From assembly GCA_035291905.1 (NCBI GenBank), contig DATDRF010000101.1, positions 1 to 23,442 of the forward strand: 23,442 bases of DNA, given 5' to 3'. This document shows, in pieces, positions 9,701 to 14,936 of this stretch. A program made the position numbers and the translations under genes. A model generated the notes under the pieces. That model ran no database searches. It saw nothing but the letters and a program-made list of their open reading frames with translations, and had not been told where the DNA came from. Numbering within the stretch: position 1 is the first letter of the stretch; the number at the start of each line of letters is the position of its first letter. The DNA is from JACPLA01 sp035291905 (GTDB taxonomy: Bacteria; Bacteroidota; Ignavibacteria; UBA10030).

Positions 9701-10564
9701 GCTTGCCTCGCTCTTCAGAAGGCGGATCTTCTTGATTTCGGCCTTCTTGATGTGCTTGATGTGATCTTCAGTGAGCTTTGTATCTTTGTTGATGAAAATC
9801 TCACCGGTCTTCTTGTCGAAGACGTCGCTGCAGACTGTCCGTCCGATGTAATCCTTAAGATTGACTTTCATAGCGTCAATCTCTTCAACGAGCTCGAACA
9901 GCTGGAGGATCGCGTCGTCCGAAGAATATCCCAGGGCACGAAGAAGCGTTGTGACCGGGAATTTTTTCTTGAGGTCGATGTACGCGTACATCACATTATT
10001 GATGTCGGTCGAAAACTCCACCCACGATCCGCGAAACGGGATGATGCGTGCAGAGTACATCATGGTGCCGTTCGGGTGAACGGATTCCGAAAAGAAAACG
10101 CCGGGGGAGCGATGGAGCTGGCTGACAACGACCCGTTCGGCCCCATTGATGATGAAGGTTCCGCGATAGGTCATGGCAGGCAGGTTGCCGAGGTAAACTT
10201 CCTGCTCGACGGTATCGGTAAACTCGTTGCTTCCCTCTTTCTTGGACGAGAGCCGAAGCTTCGCCTTCAGGGGTACAGCATACGTCAATCCTCTCTCCTG
10301 GCACTCGACAACGGAGTACTTTGGCTTTTCGACGTAGTATTCCATGAATTCCAGCAGGAAGTTTTCCCTGGCGTCCATGATCGGGAAGTTCATCTCAAAG
10401 ACCTGCTGGAGGCCCAGTTTCTTCCGCCGATGCGGAGGAGTCTCGGCCTGCAGGAATCTGTTGAACGAGTCGATCTGAACGTTGAGCAGATCGGGAATAT
10501 CAATAACCGAGGGAATTCGGCCGAAGGAGATGAGGCCGTTCGTTCCGTTGGATTGGTTTTTCAA
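6791..10564 (-). CDS. rpoB: RNA polymerase beta subunit (TTG start)
   Basis: RpoB forms the catalytic core with RpoC. The 1257-residue protein contains the rifampicin-binding segment FGTNQLSQFMDQTNPLAEM from F452. D462, H472, R475 and S477 correspond to E. coli D516, H526, R529 and S531 and are all wild type, so the target looks rifampicin-sensitive. Also present are HYGRLCPIETPEGPN and GRHGNKG. A charged, probably coiled-coil insertion spans about residues 885-1010, between the FSRKK and GDELAPG segments. The start is TTG at 10564 with AAAGGAG eight bases upstream; no in-frame ATG is nearby. It follows rplL after a 264-base gap containing a hairpin. Confidence 0.99.
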   Translation of the reverse strand: MKNQSNGTNGLISFGRIPSVIDIPDLLNVQIDSFNRFLQAETPPHRRKKLGLQQVFEMNFPIMDARENFLLEFMEYYVEKPKYSVVECQERGLTYAVPLKAKLRLSSKKEGSNEFTDTVEQEVYLGNLPAMTYRGTFIINGAERVVVSQLHRSPGVFFSESVHPNGTMMYSARIIPFRGSWVEFSTDINNVMYAYIDLKKKFPVTTLLRALGYSSDDAILQLFELVEEIDAMKVNLKDYIGRTVCSDVFDKKTGEIFINKDTKLTEDHIKHIKKAEIKKIRLLKSEASEVSVIANTILRDSARSEEDALEAIYRQLRSGDAPDLDTAKNLIDRLFFNPKRYDLGDVGRHRLNAKLNLEIQANITTLTKEDIIAIVKYLIDLQQGKRTVDDIDHLGNRRVRTVGEQLAQQFNIGLSRMTRTIRERMNLRDNESPTPQDLVNARTITSVINAFFGTNQLSQFMDQTNPLAEMTHKRRVSALGPGGLTRERAGFEVRDVHYTHYGRLCPIETPEGPNIGLISSLCIHARINDYGFIETPYRKVKNGKVVEDVEFLTAEREDLVTIAQANAPIDEKGKFQEDRVKARYQSDYPVVEPDKLQYMDVAPNQIVSAAAALIPFLEHDDANRALMGSNMQRQAVPLLRPQAPIVGTGLEEKVARDSRTLIVAERNGVVESVSADSILVQYDIDENSAEALVSFDDKRRVEYKLTKFLRTNQDTCINQRPIVQPGQRFKRGDVLADGCATDGGKLALGRNVLVAFMPWRGYNFEDAIIVSERCVSEDVFTSIHIEEFELQVRDTKRGEEELTREIPNVSEEATKDLDENGIVRVGAEVNEGDILIGKITPKGETDPTPEEKLLKAIFGDKAGDVKDASLKAPPGMKGIVISTKLFSRKKKDTESKKEDKRRLESLDRSRRKDLKDLQEKLGKKLDMLLSGEKSAGIRDTDGNVVIRSGTALKEDTFQALETIDSLDYNQDWVDDKRKNSIITKIYENYRQKMTEVEELHRHEKNKIQLGDELAPGIVQLAKVYVAKKRKLSVGDKMAGRHGNKGVVSTVVPVEDMPFLPDGTPVDIVLNPLGVPSRMNLGQLFEVALGWAGEKLGQEYSTPIFDGATWEEVQQQLEKAGLNVNSKSVLHDGRTGEPFDQEVTVGYIYMLKLSHLVDDKIHARSIGPYSLITQQPLGGKAQFGGQRFGEMEVWALEGYGAAHVLQEILTVKSDDVVGRAKVYEAIVKGENLPEPNVPESFNVLVRELQGLGLEVKIE

Positions 10565-10664
10565 GTCAACCGCTCCTTTAGATAATATGTGTCAAAAGCA
10601 TTGTAACGTTGATGTACTGCGGAAGGTCGGTCAGCAACGCGGAATGTTTTTCCCATCAGAACTG

Positions 10665-10692
10665 AGCGGACGAAGAGAACTTCGGGTCCGCT
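10665..10692 (-). promoter_or_regulatory. Hairpin in rplL-rpoB gap, possible attenuator or processing site
   Basis: The 264-base rplL-rpoB gap contains a stem: AGCGGA pairs with TCCGCT, and inside it CGAAG pairs with CTTCG around a four-base loop, with a two-base bulge. No U-run follows, so it is not a standard intrinsic terminator. In E. coli the same gap holds an attenuator and an RNase III site that set the ratio of L7/L12 to polymerase; a similar role here is inference from position. The rest of the gap has two copies of GGCTTAAG and nothing else I recognise. Confidence 0.4.
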
Positions 10693-10828
10693 GAAGACAG
10701 CTTAAGCCGATGATTCTTAAGCCTTATTCAGGTGAGAATCACCGGCCCTTTGTACTCTCTTCTGAACGAAGAGACAAAGTTAAAACAAGATCTGTCTGGA
10801 AAAGAGTTCCGGTTGTCGGCCAGGGACC

Positions 10829-11209
10829 TTACTTCAATTCGACCGTTGCGCCGGCTTCTTCGAGCTCTTTCTTCAGTTTCTCTGCATCGGCCTTGGAAAG
10901 ACCTTCCTTCACGGTTTTCGGTGCACCGTCAACGAGGTCTTTGGCTTCCTTGAGTCCGAGTCCGGTAGCGGCGCGAACAACCTTGATCACATTGATCTTC
11001 TGAGCGCCACTGCTCTTCAGCTCGACATTGAACTCAGTCTTCTCTTCTGCGGCTGCGGCTCCGCCGCCGGCTGCAGGCATGGCACCGGCCATCATGACGG
11101 GAGCTGCCGCGGTCACACCGAATTTCTCTTCGAGCGCCTTTTTCAGCTCGGCCGCCTCCAGAAGAGTGAGCTTTTCAATCTTTTCCACAATTTCATTTAC
11201 TGCTGACAT
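10829..11209 (-). CDS. rplL: 50S ribosomal protein L7/L12
   Basis: L7/L12 forms the flexible ribosomal stalk that recruits translational GTPases. At 126 residues it has the usual three parts: an N-terminal dimerisation region (about 1-36, IVEKIEKLTLLEAAELKKAL), an Ala/Gly-rich hinge (about 37-56) and the C-terminal domain with NVIKVVRAATGLGLKEAKDL. ATG at 11209 has AAGGAG just upstream. It lies 33 bases after rplJ, as expected for the L10-L12 stalk pair. Confidence 0.98.
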   Translation of the reverse strand: MSAVNEIVEKIEKLTLLEAAELKKALEEKFGVTAAAPVMMAGAMPAAGGGAAAAEEKTEFNVELKSSGAQKINVIKVVRAATGLGLKEAKDLVDGAPKTVKEGLSKADAEKLKKELEEAGATVELK

Positions 11210-11242
11210 GGGTTTCTCCTTAGAAATAAATGTTCAACTTGG

Positions 11243-11770
11243 TTAGGCGGCCTGCGCCTTTTTCTTTTCGATCGCGTCGACCACGCTCACAAGATCCCGT
11301 AACACGGCATTGAGTGCTCCAACAACTCCCGAAATGGGAGATTGAAGGCTGCCGAGGATCGAGGCGATCAATTCCTTCCGTGACGGAAGTTTTGACAGCT
11401 CGTCGAGCTTCGCGCCGTCGAAGACCTGCTTTTCAATCACAGCGATCTTTAACTTGATCTTGCCGGTCTTGTCGACAAACTTCTTGATGATCTTTGCAGG
11501 CGCAATGGCATCATCGTAACTGAAAGCGATCCCTGTCGGGCCCTTCAGCTTGTCGCAGACGCGATCAAAGCCGGTGACCCGCTCGAGCGCCTTCTGTGCA
11601 AGAGTATTCTTGACGACGGTGTACTCGACGCCAGACTTTCGGAATTCGCGACGCAGTTCAGTTTCTTCTGCAACCGTGATTCCCGAGAAATCGGCAAAGT
11701 ACATCGCAGAGGCTTTCGAAGCTTTCTCGGCCACTTTGGCGATAATTGCTTCCTTCTCCGACTTGTTCAT
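11243..11770 (-). CDS. rplJ: 50S ribosomal protein L10
   Basis: L10 anchors the L7/L12 dimers to 23S rRNA. The 175-residue protein begins MNKSEKEAIIAKVAEK and has AMYFADFSGITVAEETELR and VVKNTLAQKALE, typical of the L10 rRNA-binding domain; its helical C-terminus is the expected L12 docking segment. ATG at 11770 follows AAAGGTG. The 104-base gap before it (from rplA) carries a strong hairpin that fits an L10 autoregulatory leader. Confidence 0.98.
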   Translation of the reverse strand: MNKSEKEAIIAKVAEKASKASAMYFADFSGITVAEETELRREFRKSGVEYTVVKNTLAQKALERVTGFDRVCDKLKGPTGIAFSYDDAIAPAKIIKKFVDKTGKIKLKIAVIEKQVFDGAKLDELSKLPSRKELIASILGSLQSPISGVVGALNAVLRDLVSVVDAIEKKKAQAA

Positions 11771-11792
11771 ACTTCACCTTTCAATCGATGGT

Positions 11793-11836
11793 CTTGTCTG
11801 ATGAGAAGCCCGCCGGAAACCGCGGCATCGGACAAG
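11793..11836 (-). promoter_or_regulatory. Candidate L10 leader hairpin upstream of rplJ
   Basis: On the minus strand CTTGTCCGATG (11836-11826) pairs with CATCAGACAAG (11803-11793), 11 positions with one mismatch, enclosing a GC-rich inner loop. It lies between rplA and rplJ, about 22 bases before the rplJ start. Many bacteria have a leader RNA at this position that binds the L10(L12)4 complex and represses rplJ-rplL translation. Position and structure fit, but I cannot confirm the kink-turn consensus by eye. Confidence 0.5.
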
Positions 11837-11874
11837 GGTACCCAGGTTAGTGAGTGCGTAACAATCTTTGAGTC

Positions 11875-12570
11875 TTAGTGCGCAACCATTTCGTTGCGGT
11901 CAATTTCAACACCCGGTCCCATCGTCGTGGAGAGAAAGATGCTCTTCACGAACTGTCCTTTTGCCGTCGCAGGCTTAAGGCGCGCAACGGTGTTGAGGAA
12001 CGAATGGACATTTTCAACGAGCTTTTGAGGTTCGAATGAAGCCTTGCCGACCGTGGCGTGCAGTATTCCAGCCTTGTCGACACGAAACTCGATCTTTCCT
12101 GCCTTCACTTCCTTCACGGCCTTCTCGATCTCCATGGTGACCGTGCCGCTCTTGGGGTTGGGCATGAGGCCCCGGGGGCCGAGAACTTTGCCCAGTTTGC
12201 CAAGCTCACCCATGGCGTCGGGGGTCGCAACAATCACATCGACATCCGTCCACCCGCCTTTGATCTTCTCGATGTAGTCGGTGAATCCGACATGGTCCGC
12301 ACCGGCTTTTCGTGCCTCTTCATCTTTTGGCGGTTTGGTGATCACAAGGACGCGCACTTCCTTGCCGATTCCATGAGGAAGAGCGACAGTGCCTCTCACG
12401 GCCTGATCCGCTTTTTTCGGATCGACGCCAAGGCGGACTGCTATGTCGATCGATTCCGAGAATTTTGCGGTGGCCGATTCCTTGACTTTCTGGACCGCAT
12501 CTGAAACCGAATACGGTTTATGTTCAACCTTTGCTGCGGCGGCTTTGAACCGTTTGCTGTACCTTTTCAT
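11875..12570 (-). CDS. rplA: 50S ribosomal protein L1
   Basis: L1 forms the mobile L1 stalk that helps eject deacylated tRNA. The 231-residue protein begins MKRYSKRFKAAAAKVEH, contains KVLGPRGLMPNPKSGTVT, the hallmark of bacterial L1, and ends MGPGVEIDRNEMVAH, near the family's usual length. ATG at 12570 is 21 bases after the rplK stop. L1 often represses its own rplK-rplA mRNA; I did not find a clear L1-site mimic in the short spacers. Confidence 0.98.
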   Translation of the reverse strand: MKRYSKRFKAAAAKVEHKPYSVSDAVQKVKESATAKFSESIDIAVRLGVDPKKADQAVRGTVALPHGIGKEVRVLVITKPPKDEEARKAGADHVGFTDYIEKIKGGWTDVDVIVATPDAMGELGKLGKVLGPRGLMPNPKSGTVTMEIEKAVKEVKAGKIEFRVDKAGILHATVGKASFEPQKLVENVHSFLNTVARLKPATAKGQFVKSIFLSTTMGPGVEIDRNEMVAH

Positions 12571-12591
12571 GTGCTACTCTCGCTTTACTGA

Positions 12592-13017
12592 TTATTCTTC
12601 GACGACAATGCCCATGCTGCGGGCCGTTCCCGCCACCATTCGCATTGCGGATTCAACATCTGACGCATTCAGGTCGGGCATCTTTGACTCGGCGATTTCA
12701 CGGACCTGCTTCTTGGAGACTTTTCCGACCTTCGTGCGGTTCGGTTCGCCCGATCCTTTCTCCAGCTTTGCCGCACGGAGCAGCAGCGTGGCAGCCGGAG
12801 GAGTTTTCGTAATAAAGGTGAAGGACTTGTCACTGAAGACCGTAATGATGACGGGGATGATGAGTCCCTGCTGGTCCTTTGTCCTTGCGTTGAATTGCTT
12901 GCAGAATTCCATGATGTTGACGCCCTTTTGTCCAAGGGCGGGGCCGACCGGGGGCGCGGGGTTTGCCTGTCCGGCAGGAATCTGCAACTTGATAAAACCT
13001 ACAACTTTCTTTGCCAT
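12592..13017 (-). CDS. rplK: 50S ribosomal protein L11
   Basis: L11 is part of the GTPase-associated centre and sensor for stringent-response signalling. The 141-residue product has the exact family length and motifs: GFIKLQIPAGQANPAPPVG at the N-terminus, then ALGQKGVNIMEFCKQFN and TPPAATLLLRAA. The C-terminal rRNA-binding domain ends in AMRMVAGTARSMGIVVEE. ATG at 13017 lies 25 bases after nusG. Order nusG-rplK-rplA is the standard bacterial arrangement. Confidence 0.98.
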   Translation of the reverse strand: MAKKVVGFIKLQIPAGQANPAPPVGPALGQKGVNIMEFCKQFNARTKDQQGLIIPVIITVFSDKSFTFITKTPPAATLLLRAAKLEKGSGEPNRTKVGKVSKKQVREIAESKMPDLNASDVESAMRMVAGTARSMGIVVEE

Positions 13018-13042
13018 GAGAATGCCTCTGTGTTAAGAACGT

Positions 13043-13576
13043 TTACTTTTCGAGTTCAACCTGACCAAAATCCAGCTCCACCGGAGTTTTCCTTCCAAAA
13101 ATGCTCACCATCACTTTCACCTTCAGCTTCTCCGCATGGACTTCCTGAACGAATCCGTTGAAGTTATTGAACGGACCCTCGACGACCTTCACAGGATCCC
13201 CCACGCGGAACGGCACCTCGACCATCACCACGTCCTCTCGCTCCTCCATCTTTCCGATGAGACGCCGTACTTCATCCGGCTGAAGCGGGACAGGATTGTT
13301 CTTGTCGGGCACAAAGCCCAGAACCGAAGGTGCCTCGGAAATCAAATGTGTCGTTTCTTTGTCGATGGCGACTTCCACCAGGATATATCCGGGGAAGAAG
13401 TTCTTCACCTTTGCTTTTTTCTTACCGTCCTTCACCTCGATCACTTTTTCCGAAGGGATCAGAACGCTCCCTATCTTTTCGGCGAGGTTCAGGCGCGTCG
13501 TTTCAGCTTCGATGAACACCTTCACCTTTGCTTCGTGACCAGAATACGTACGAACAACATACCAACGTTTTTCCAA
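13043..13576 (-). CDS. nusG: Transcription antitermination factor NusG (TTG start)
   Basis: NusG binds elongating RNA polymerase, modulates pausing and termination, and links polymerase to ribosomes. The 177-residue protein begins EKRWYVVRTYSGHEAKVK after the start residue (NGN domain), has FFPGYILVEV mid-domain and ends with a KOW domain (VGDPVKVVEGPFNNFNGFV and the strand after it). The start is TTG at 13576, eight bases after AAGGA; that Shine-Dalgarno abuts the secE stop, so the two genes are probably translationally coupled. Single full-length copy, no unusual insertion. Confidence 0.98.
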   Translation of the reverse strand: MEKRWYVVRTYSGHEAKVKVFIEAETTRLNLAEKIGSVLIPSEKVIEVKDGKKKAKVKNFFPGYILVEVAIDKETTHLISEAPSVLGFVPDKNNPVPLQPDEVRRLIGKMEEREDVVMVEVPFRVGDPVKVVEGPFNNFNGFVQEVHAEKLKVKVMVSIFGRKTPVELDFGQVELEK

Positions 13577-13588
13577 CTCTTGGTTCCT

Positions 13589-13771
13589 TTAGAGAAATGC
13601 CTTGAGTGCCTCGCTGAGGGCTGTATCAACCACCCAGGTGAAAAGAGAAATTATGAGCGTCACGACAATCACAATCTTCGTCGACTCGTACAGCTCCTCG
13701 CGCGTCGGCCAGGTGACTTTCTCCATCTCCTTTGTGATATCGGTAAAAAAATTGATGATCTTTTCTTTCAT
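13589..13771 (-). CDS. secE: Preprotein translocase subunit SecE
   Basis: SecE clamps SecY in the Sec translocon. The 60-residue protein is the short single-span type: an amphipathic N-terminal helix (FFTDITKEMEKVTWPTREEL, with the conserved VTWPTR) and one membrane helix (about residues 32-52, IVIVVTLIISLFTWVVDTAL). ATG at 13771. It sits between tRNA-Trp and nusG, 12 bases ahead of nusG, as in many bacteria. Confidence 0.97.
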   Translation of the reverse strand: MKEKIINFFTDITKEMEKVTWPTREELYESTKIVIVVTLIISLFTWVVDTALSEALKAFL

Positions 13772-13801
13772 GGTACCTTATCCTAGTCAGACGACAATCT
13801 G

Positions 13802-13874
13802 CACGTCAGGAGGGACTCGAACCCCCAACCTGCGGTTTTGGAGACCGCTGCTCTACCAATTGAGCTACTGACGT
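13802..13874 (-). tRNA. tRNA-Trp (anticodon CCA)
   Basis: Read on the minus strand it folds as a 73-base cloverleaf: acceptor ACGTCAG paired with CTGACGT, D-arm GCTC/GAGC, anticodon loop CTCCAAA, and T-arm GGGGGTTCGAGTCCCTC-like. The discriminator is G, as expected for tRNA-Trp. CCA is not encoded. It lies between rpmG and secE, a common bacterial position, so it is probably cut from the operon transcript. Confidence 0.97.
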
Positions 13875-13903
13875 ATTGGATCAGCGGCTTCGGCCAGCGC
13901 CCG

Positions 13904-14053
13904 CTACTTTGTCTCCTTGTGTGGAGTGCGCTTATTGCACCACGGGCAGAACTTCTTGTACTCGACCCGGCCCGTCTGTTTCTTCTTATTCTTTGTGGTG
14001 CTATAATTGCGCCGTTTGCAGGTTGAGCATTCAAGCGTGATGATATCTCGCAC
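13904..14053 (-). CDS. rpmG: 50S ribosomal protein L33 (GTG start)
   Basis: L33 is a small zinc-ribbon protein of the large subunit. I start it at GTG 14053, giving 49 residues: RDIITLECSTCKRRNY after the start residue, ending KFCPWCNKRTPHKETK. Both CxxC pairs (CSTC, CPWC) are intact, so this is a zinc-binding form. GGAG lies nine bases upstream. The frame stays open upstream to a TTG at 14119, but the extra 22 residues have no counterpart in L33 and would be read through the tRNA-Thr remnant, so I reject that start. Confidence 0.93.
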   Translation of the reverse strand: MRDIITLECSTCKRRNYSTTKNKKKQTGRVEYKKFCPWCNKRTPHKETK

Positions 14054-14093
14054 GACGACGTTCTCCGGATTTGATAACGTTACTGTTTCAGCT

Positions 14094-14207
14094 GAGTTTG
14101 CGACCGGGATTTCCGCCAAAGGTCGTCAGACTTCGACGGACTCTGTCGAGCGGATCAGCCTTCCGCCAAACTGACGGCGGACAAGTCGGCTGAGAACCGG
14201 TGACCTC
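14094..14207 (-). pseudogene. Interrupted 3' half of a second tRNA-Thr(GGU)
   Basis: Bases 14094-14111 repeat the acceptor and T-stem end of the intact tRNA-Thr (14221-14238) with one mismatch. Bases 14194-14207 repeat its T-loop and variable-region side (GAACCGGTGACCTC) exactly. Between them is an 82-base insert beginning TCCGCC. The insert breaks the T-loop, and no anticodon arm or 5' half follows, so this cannot be a working tRNA. It lies downstream of the intact gene, where tuf sits in many relatives. Confidence 0.8.
14112..14193. repeat. Palindrome-rich insert, two TCCGCC units
   Basis: This 82-base insert splits the tRNA-Thr remnant. It holds two units both starting TCCGCCAAA, 50 bases apart. 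The first (14112-14154) ends in GCGGA and shares ACGGACTC with the 37-base insert in the tRNA-Gly remnant. The second (14162-14181) is a clean hairpin, TCCGCC and GGCGGA around eight bases. No open frame or clear target duplication is seen. It looks like a small non-autonomous palindromic repeat; the family is unknown to me. Confidence 0.65.
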
Positions 14208-14221
14208 TTACACCTTTGCAG

Positions 14222-14294
<73 letters not shown>

Positions 14295-14300
14295 ATAACA

Positions 14301-14373
14301 TGGAAAATTGGAAATAGTAAATTGAAAATTGTTAGATGCCTGTCAATCTTCAATTTCCAATTACCCATTTTCC
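14301..14373. repeat. Inverted heptamer array between tRNA-Thr and tRNA-Gly
   Basis: Two AT-rich arms of about 30 bases (14301-14331 and 14344-14373) are inverted copies, matching at about 25 of 30 positions around a 12-base loop. Each arm repeats with a period of seven (units like TTGGAAA, TTGAAAA; on the other side CAATTTC, CAATTAC). A transcript would form a long imperfect hairpin between two tRNAs. It resembles the array at 14639-14710 in design but not in exact sequence. Confidence 0.75.
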
Positions 14374-14381
14374 TTGTTGAG

Positions 14382-14454
14382 AGCGGGAGACGGGACTCGA
14401 ACCCGCGACCAACAGCTTGGAAGGCTGTGACTCTACCAACTGAGTTACTCCCGC
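14382..14454 (-). tRNA. tRNA-Gly (anticodon UCC)
   Basis: A 73-base cloverleaf on the minus strand: acceptor GCGGGAG/CTCCCGC, D-arm ACTC/GAGT, anticodon stem ACAGC/GCTGT with loop CTTCCAA, and T-arm GCGGG-TTCGAGT-CCCGT. The discriminator is T and CCA is not encoded. It corresponds to glyT in the conserved Thr-Tyr-Gly-Thr cluster. An interrupted copy of its 5' half lies about 100 bases upstream. Confidence 0.97.
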
Positions 14455-14480
14455 GTAACGTCTGATCCCTCTGAGTCAGG

Positions 14481-14553
14481 TCCCGCTTCGCTGCGCTCAG
14501 CGGGATCCTCAAAATCACAACCACTCACAAAAAAACGTTCGTGGGTGATTTTG
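14481..14553. repeat. Two inverted repeats in the spacer upstream of tRNA-Gly
   Basis: TCCCGCT (14481-14487) is inverted as AGCGGGA (14499-14505) around an 11-base loop. CAAAATCAC (14510-14518) is inverted as GTGATTTTG (14545-14553). Both lie between the intact tRNA-Gly and its broken copy. No coding frame or promoter is evident. They may be further members of the dispersed repeats seen in this organism; function unknown. Confidence 0.5.
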
Positions 14554-14557
14554 GGAG

Positions 14558-14632
14558 AAGGCTGTGACTCTACTCCGCCTTCGTCCACACAACGGACTCC
14601 GGCGGACAGGCAACTGAGTTACTCCCGCGTAA
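14558..14632 (-). pseudogene. Interrupted 5' half of a second tRNA-Gly
   Basis: Bases 14558-14573 and 14611-14632 together reproduce the 5' half of the intact tRNA-Gly (14421-14458) without mismatch, from the leading TTACG context through the acceptor strand and D-arm to the anticodon. They are split in the D-loop by a 37-base insert. Removing the insert restores the intact sequence exactly at the junction CTCTAC/CAACTG. Homology stops within the anticodon and there is no T-arm, so it is a tRNA fragment and not an intron-bearing gene. Confidence 0.82.
14574..14610. repeat. 37-base TCCGCC...GGCGGA palindromic insert
   Basis: The insert begins TCCGCC and ends GGCGGACAGG, so its ends form a hairpin. 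The inside carries ACGGACTCCGGCGGA, similar to the first unit of the insert in the tRNA-Thr remnant (14112-14154). Its boundaries are sharp because the flanking tRNA-Gly sequence rejoins perfectly without it. No target-site duplication is seen. Most likely a small mobile palindromic repeat. Confidence 0.7.
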
Positions 14633-14638
14633 AATTTC

Positions 14639-14710
14639 GGATTGCAGATTGAAGATTGTAGATTGGAAAAGCACCTCAATCTAAAATCTGCAATCTCCAA
14701 TCTTCAATCC
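14639..14710. repeat. Inverted GATTGNA heptamer array next to tRNA-Tyr
   Basis: The left arm (14639-14666) is a run of heptamers GATTGCA, GATTGAA, GATTGTA. The right arm (14677-14710) holds the inverted units (CAATCTC, CAATCTT and others). The arms match except at every seventh base (positions 7, 14, 21) and at the inner end. The array ends only 4 bases from the 3' end of tRNA-Tyr, so the hairpin would immediately follow that tRNA in the transcript and could affect processing or termination; that is speculation. Confidence 0.75.
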
Positions 14711-14714
14711 TCAG

Positions 14715-14797
14715 TGGGCAGGGGAGGATTCGAACCTCCGAAGGCATAAGCCGTCAGATTTACAGTCTGATGCGTTTGACCGCTTCGCTACCTACCC
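14715..14797 (-). tRNA. tRNA-Tyr (anticodon GUA)
   Basis: An 83-base cloverleaf with the long variable arm of bacterial tRNA-Tyr: acceptor GGGTAGG paired with CCTGCCC (one U-G pair), anticodon stem TCAGA/TCTGA with loop CTGTAAA, T-arm GGAGG-TTCGAAT-CCTCC. The discriminator is A and CCA is not encoded. Second gene of the Thr-Tyr-Gly-Thr cluster. Confidence 0.97.
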
Positions 14798-14844
14798 GAG
14801 ATAAGCATACGCGATCCGCGCAAGGGTCAAGCCGCCCCTCATGT

Positions 14845-14920
14845 TGGAGCTGGCGACCAGACTTGAACTGGTGACCTGCTGATTACAAGTCAGCTGCTCT
14901 ACCAACTGAGCTACGCCAGC
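14845..14920 (-). tRNA. tRNA-Thr (anticodon UGU), CCA encoded
   Basis: The cloverleaf spans 14920-14848: acceptor GCTGGCG/CGCCAGC, anticodon stem GCTGA/TCAGC with loop CTTGTAA, T-arm CCAGT-TCAAGTC-TGG type. The discriminator T is followed directly by CCA (14847-14845); the other four tRNAs here lack an encoded CCA. It is the first gene of the tRNA cluster (E. coli thrU position), about 140 bases after the predicted transcription start. Confidence 0.96.
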
Positions 14921-14936
14921 GTTGAAGTCACAAGTC

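Noticed and set aside
6791..10564. Rifampicin-resistance changes in RpoB or streptomycin changes in S12
   Set aside because: D462, H472, R475 and S477 in RpoB and the PKKPN lysines of S12 are all wild type.
9386..10585. Plus-strand open frame of 399 residues
   Set aside because: It is antisense to rpoB, whose own motifs are intact; no family features are visible.
13904..14119. Longer 71-residue L33 starting at TTG 14119
   Set aside because: The extra N-terminus runs through the tRNA-Thr remnant and has no counterpart in L33; GTG 14053 with GGAG fits better.
14112..14193. Intrinsic terminator after tRNA-Thr
   Set aside because: The hairpins are GC-rich but no U-run follows on the minus strand, and the operon clearly continues into rpmG.
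14558..14632. Intron-containing tRNA-Gly
   Set aside because: The insert is in the D-loop and the copy has no 3' half or T-arm, so splicing could not yield a tRNA.
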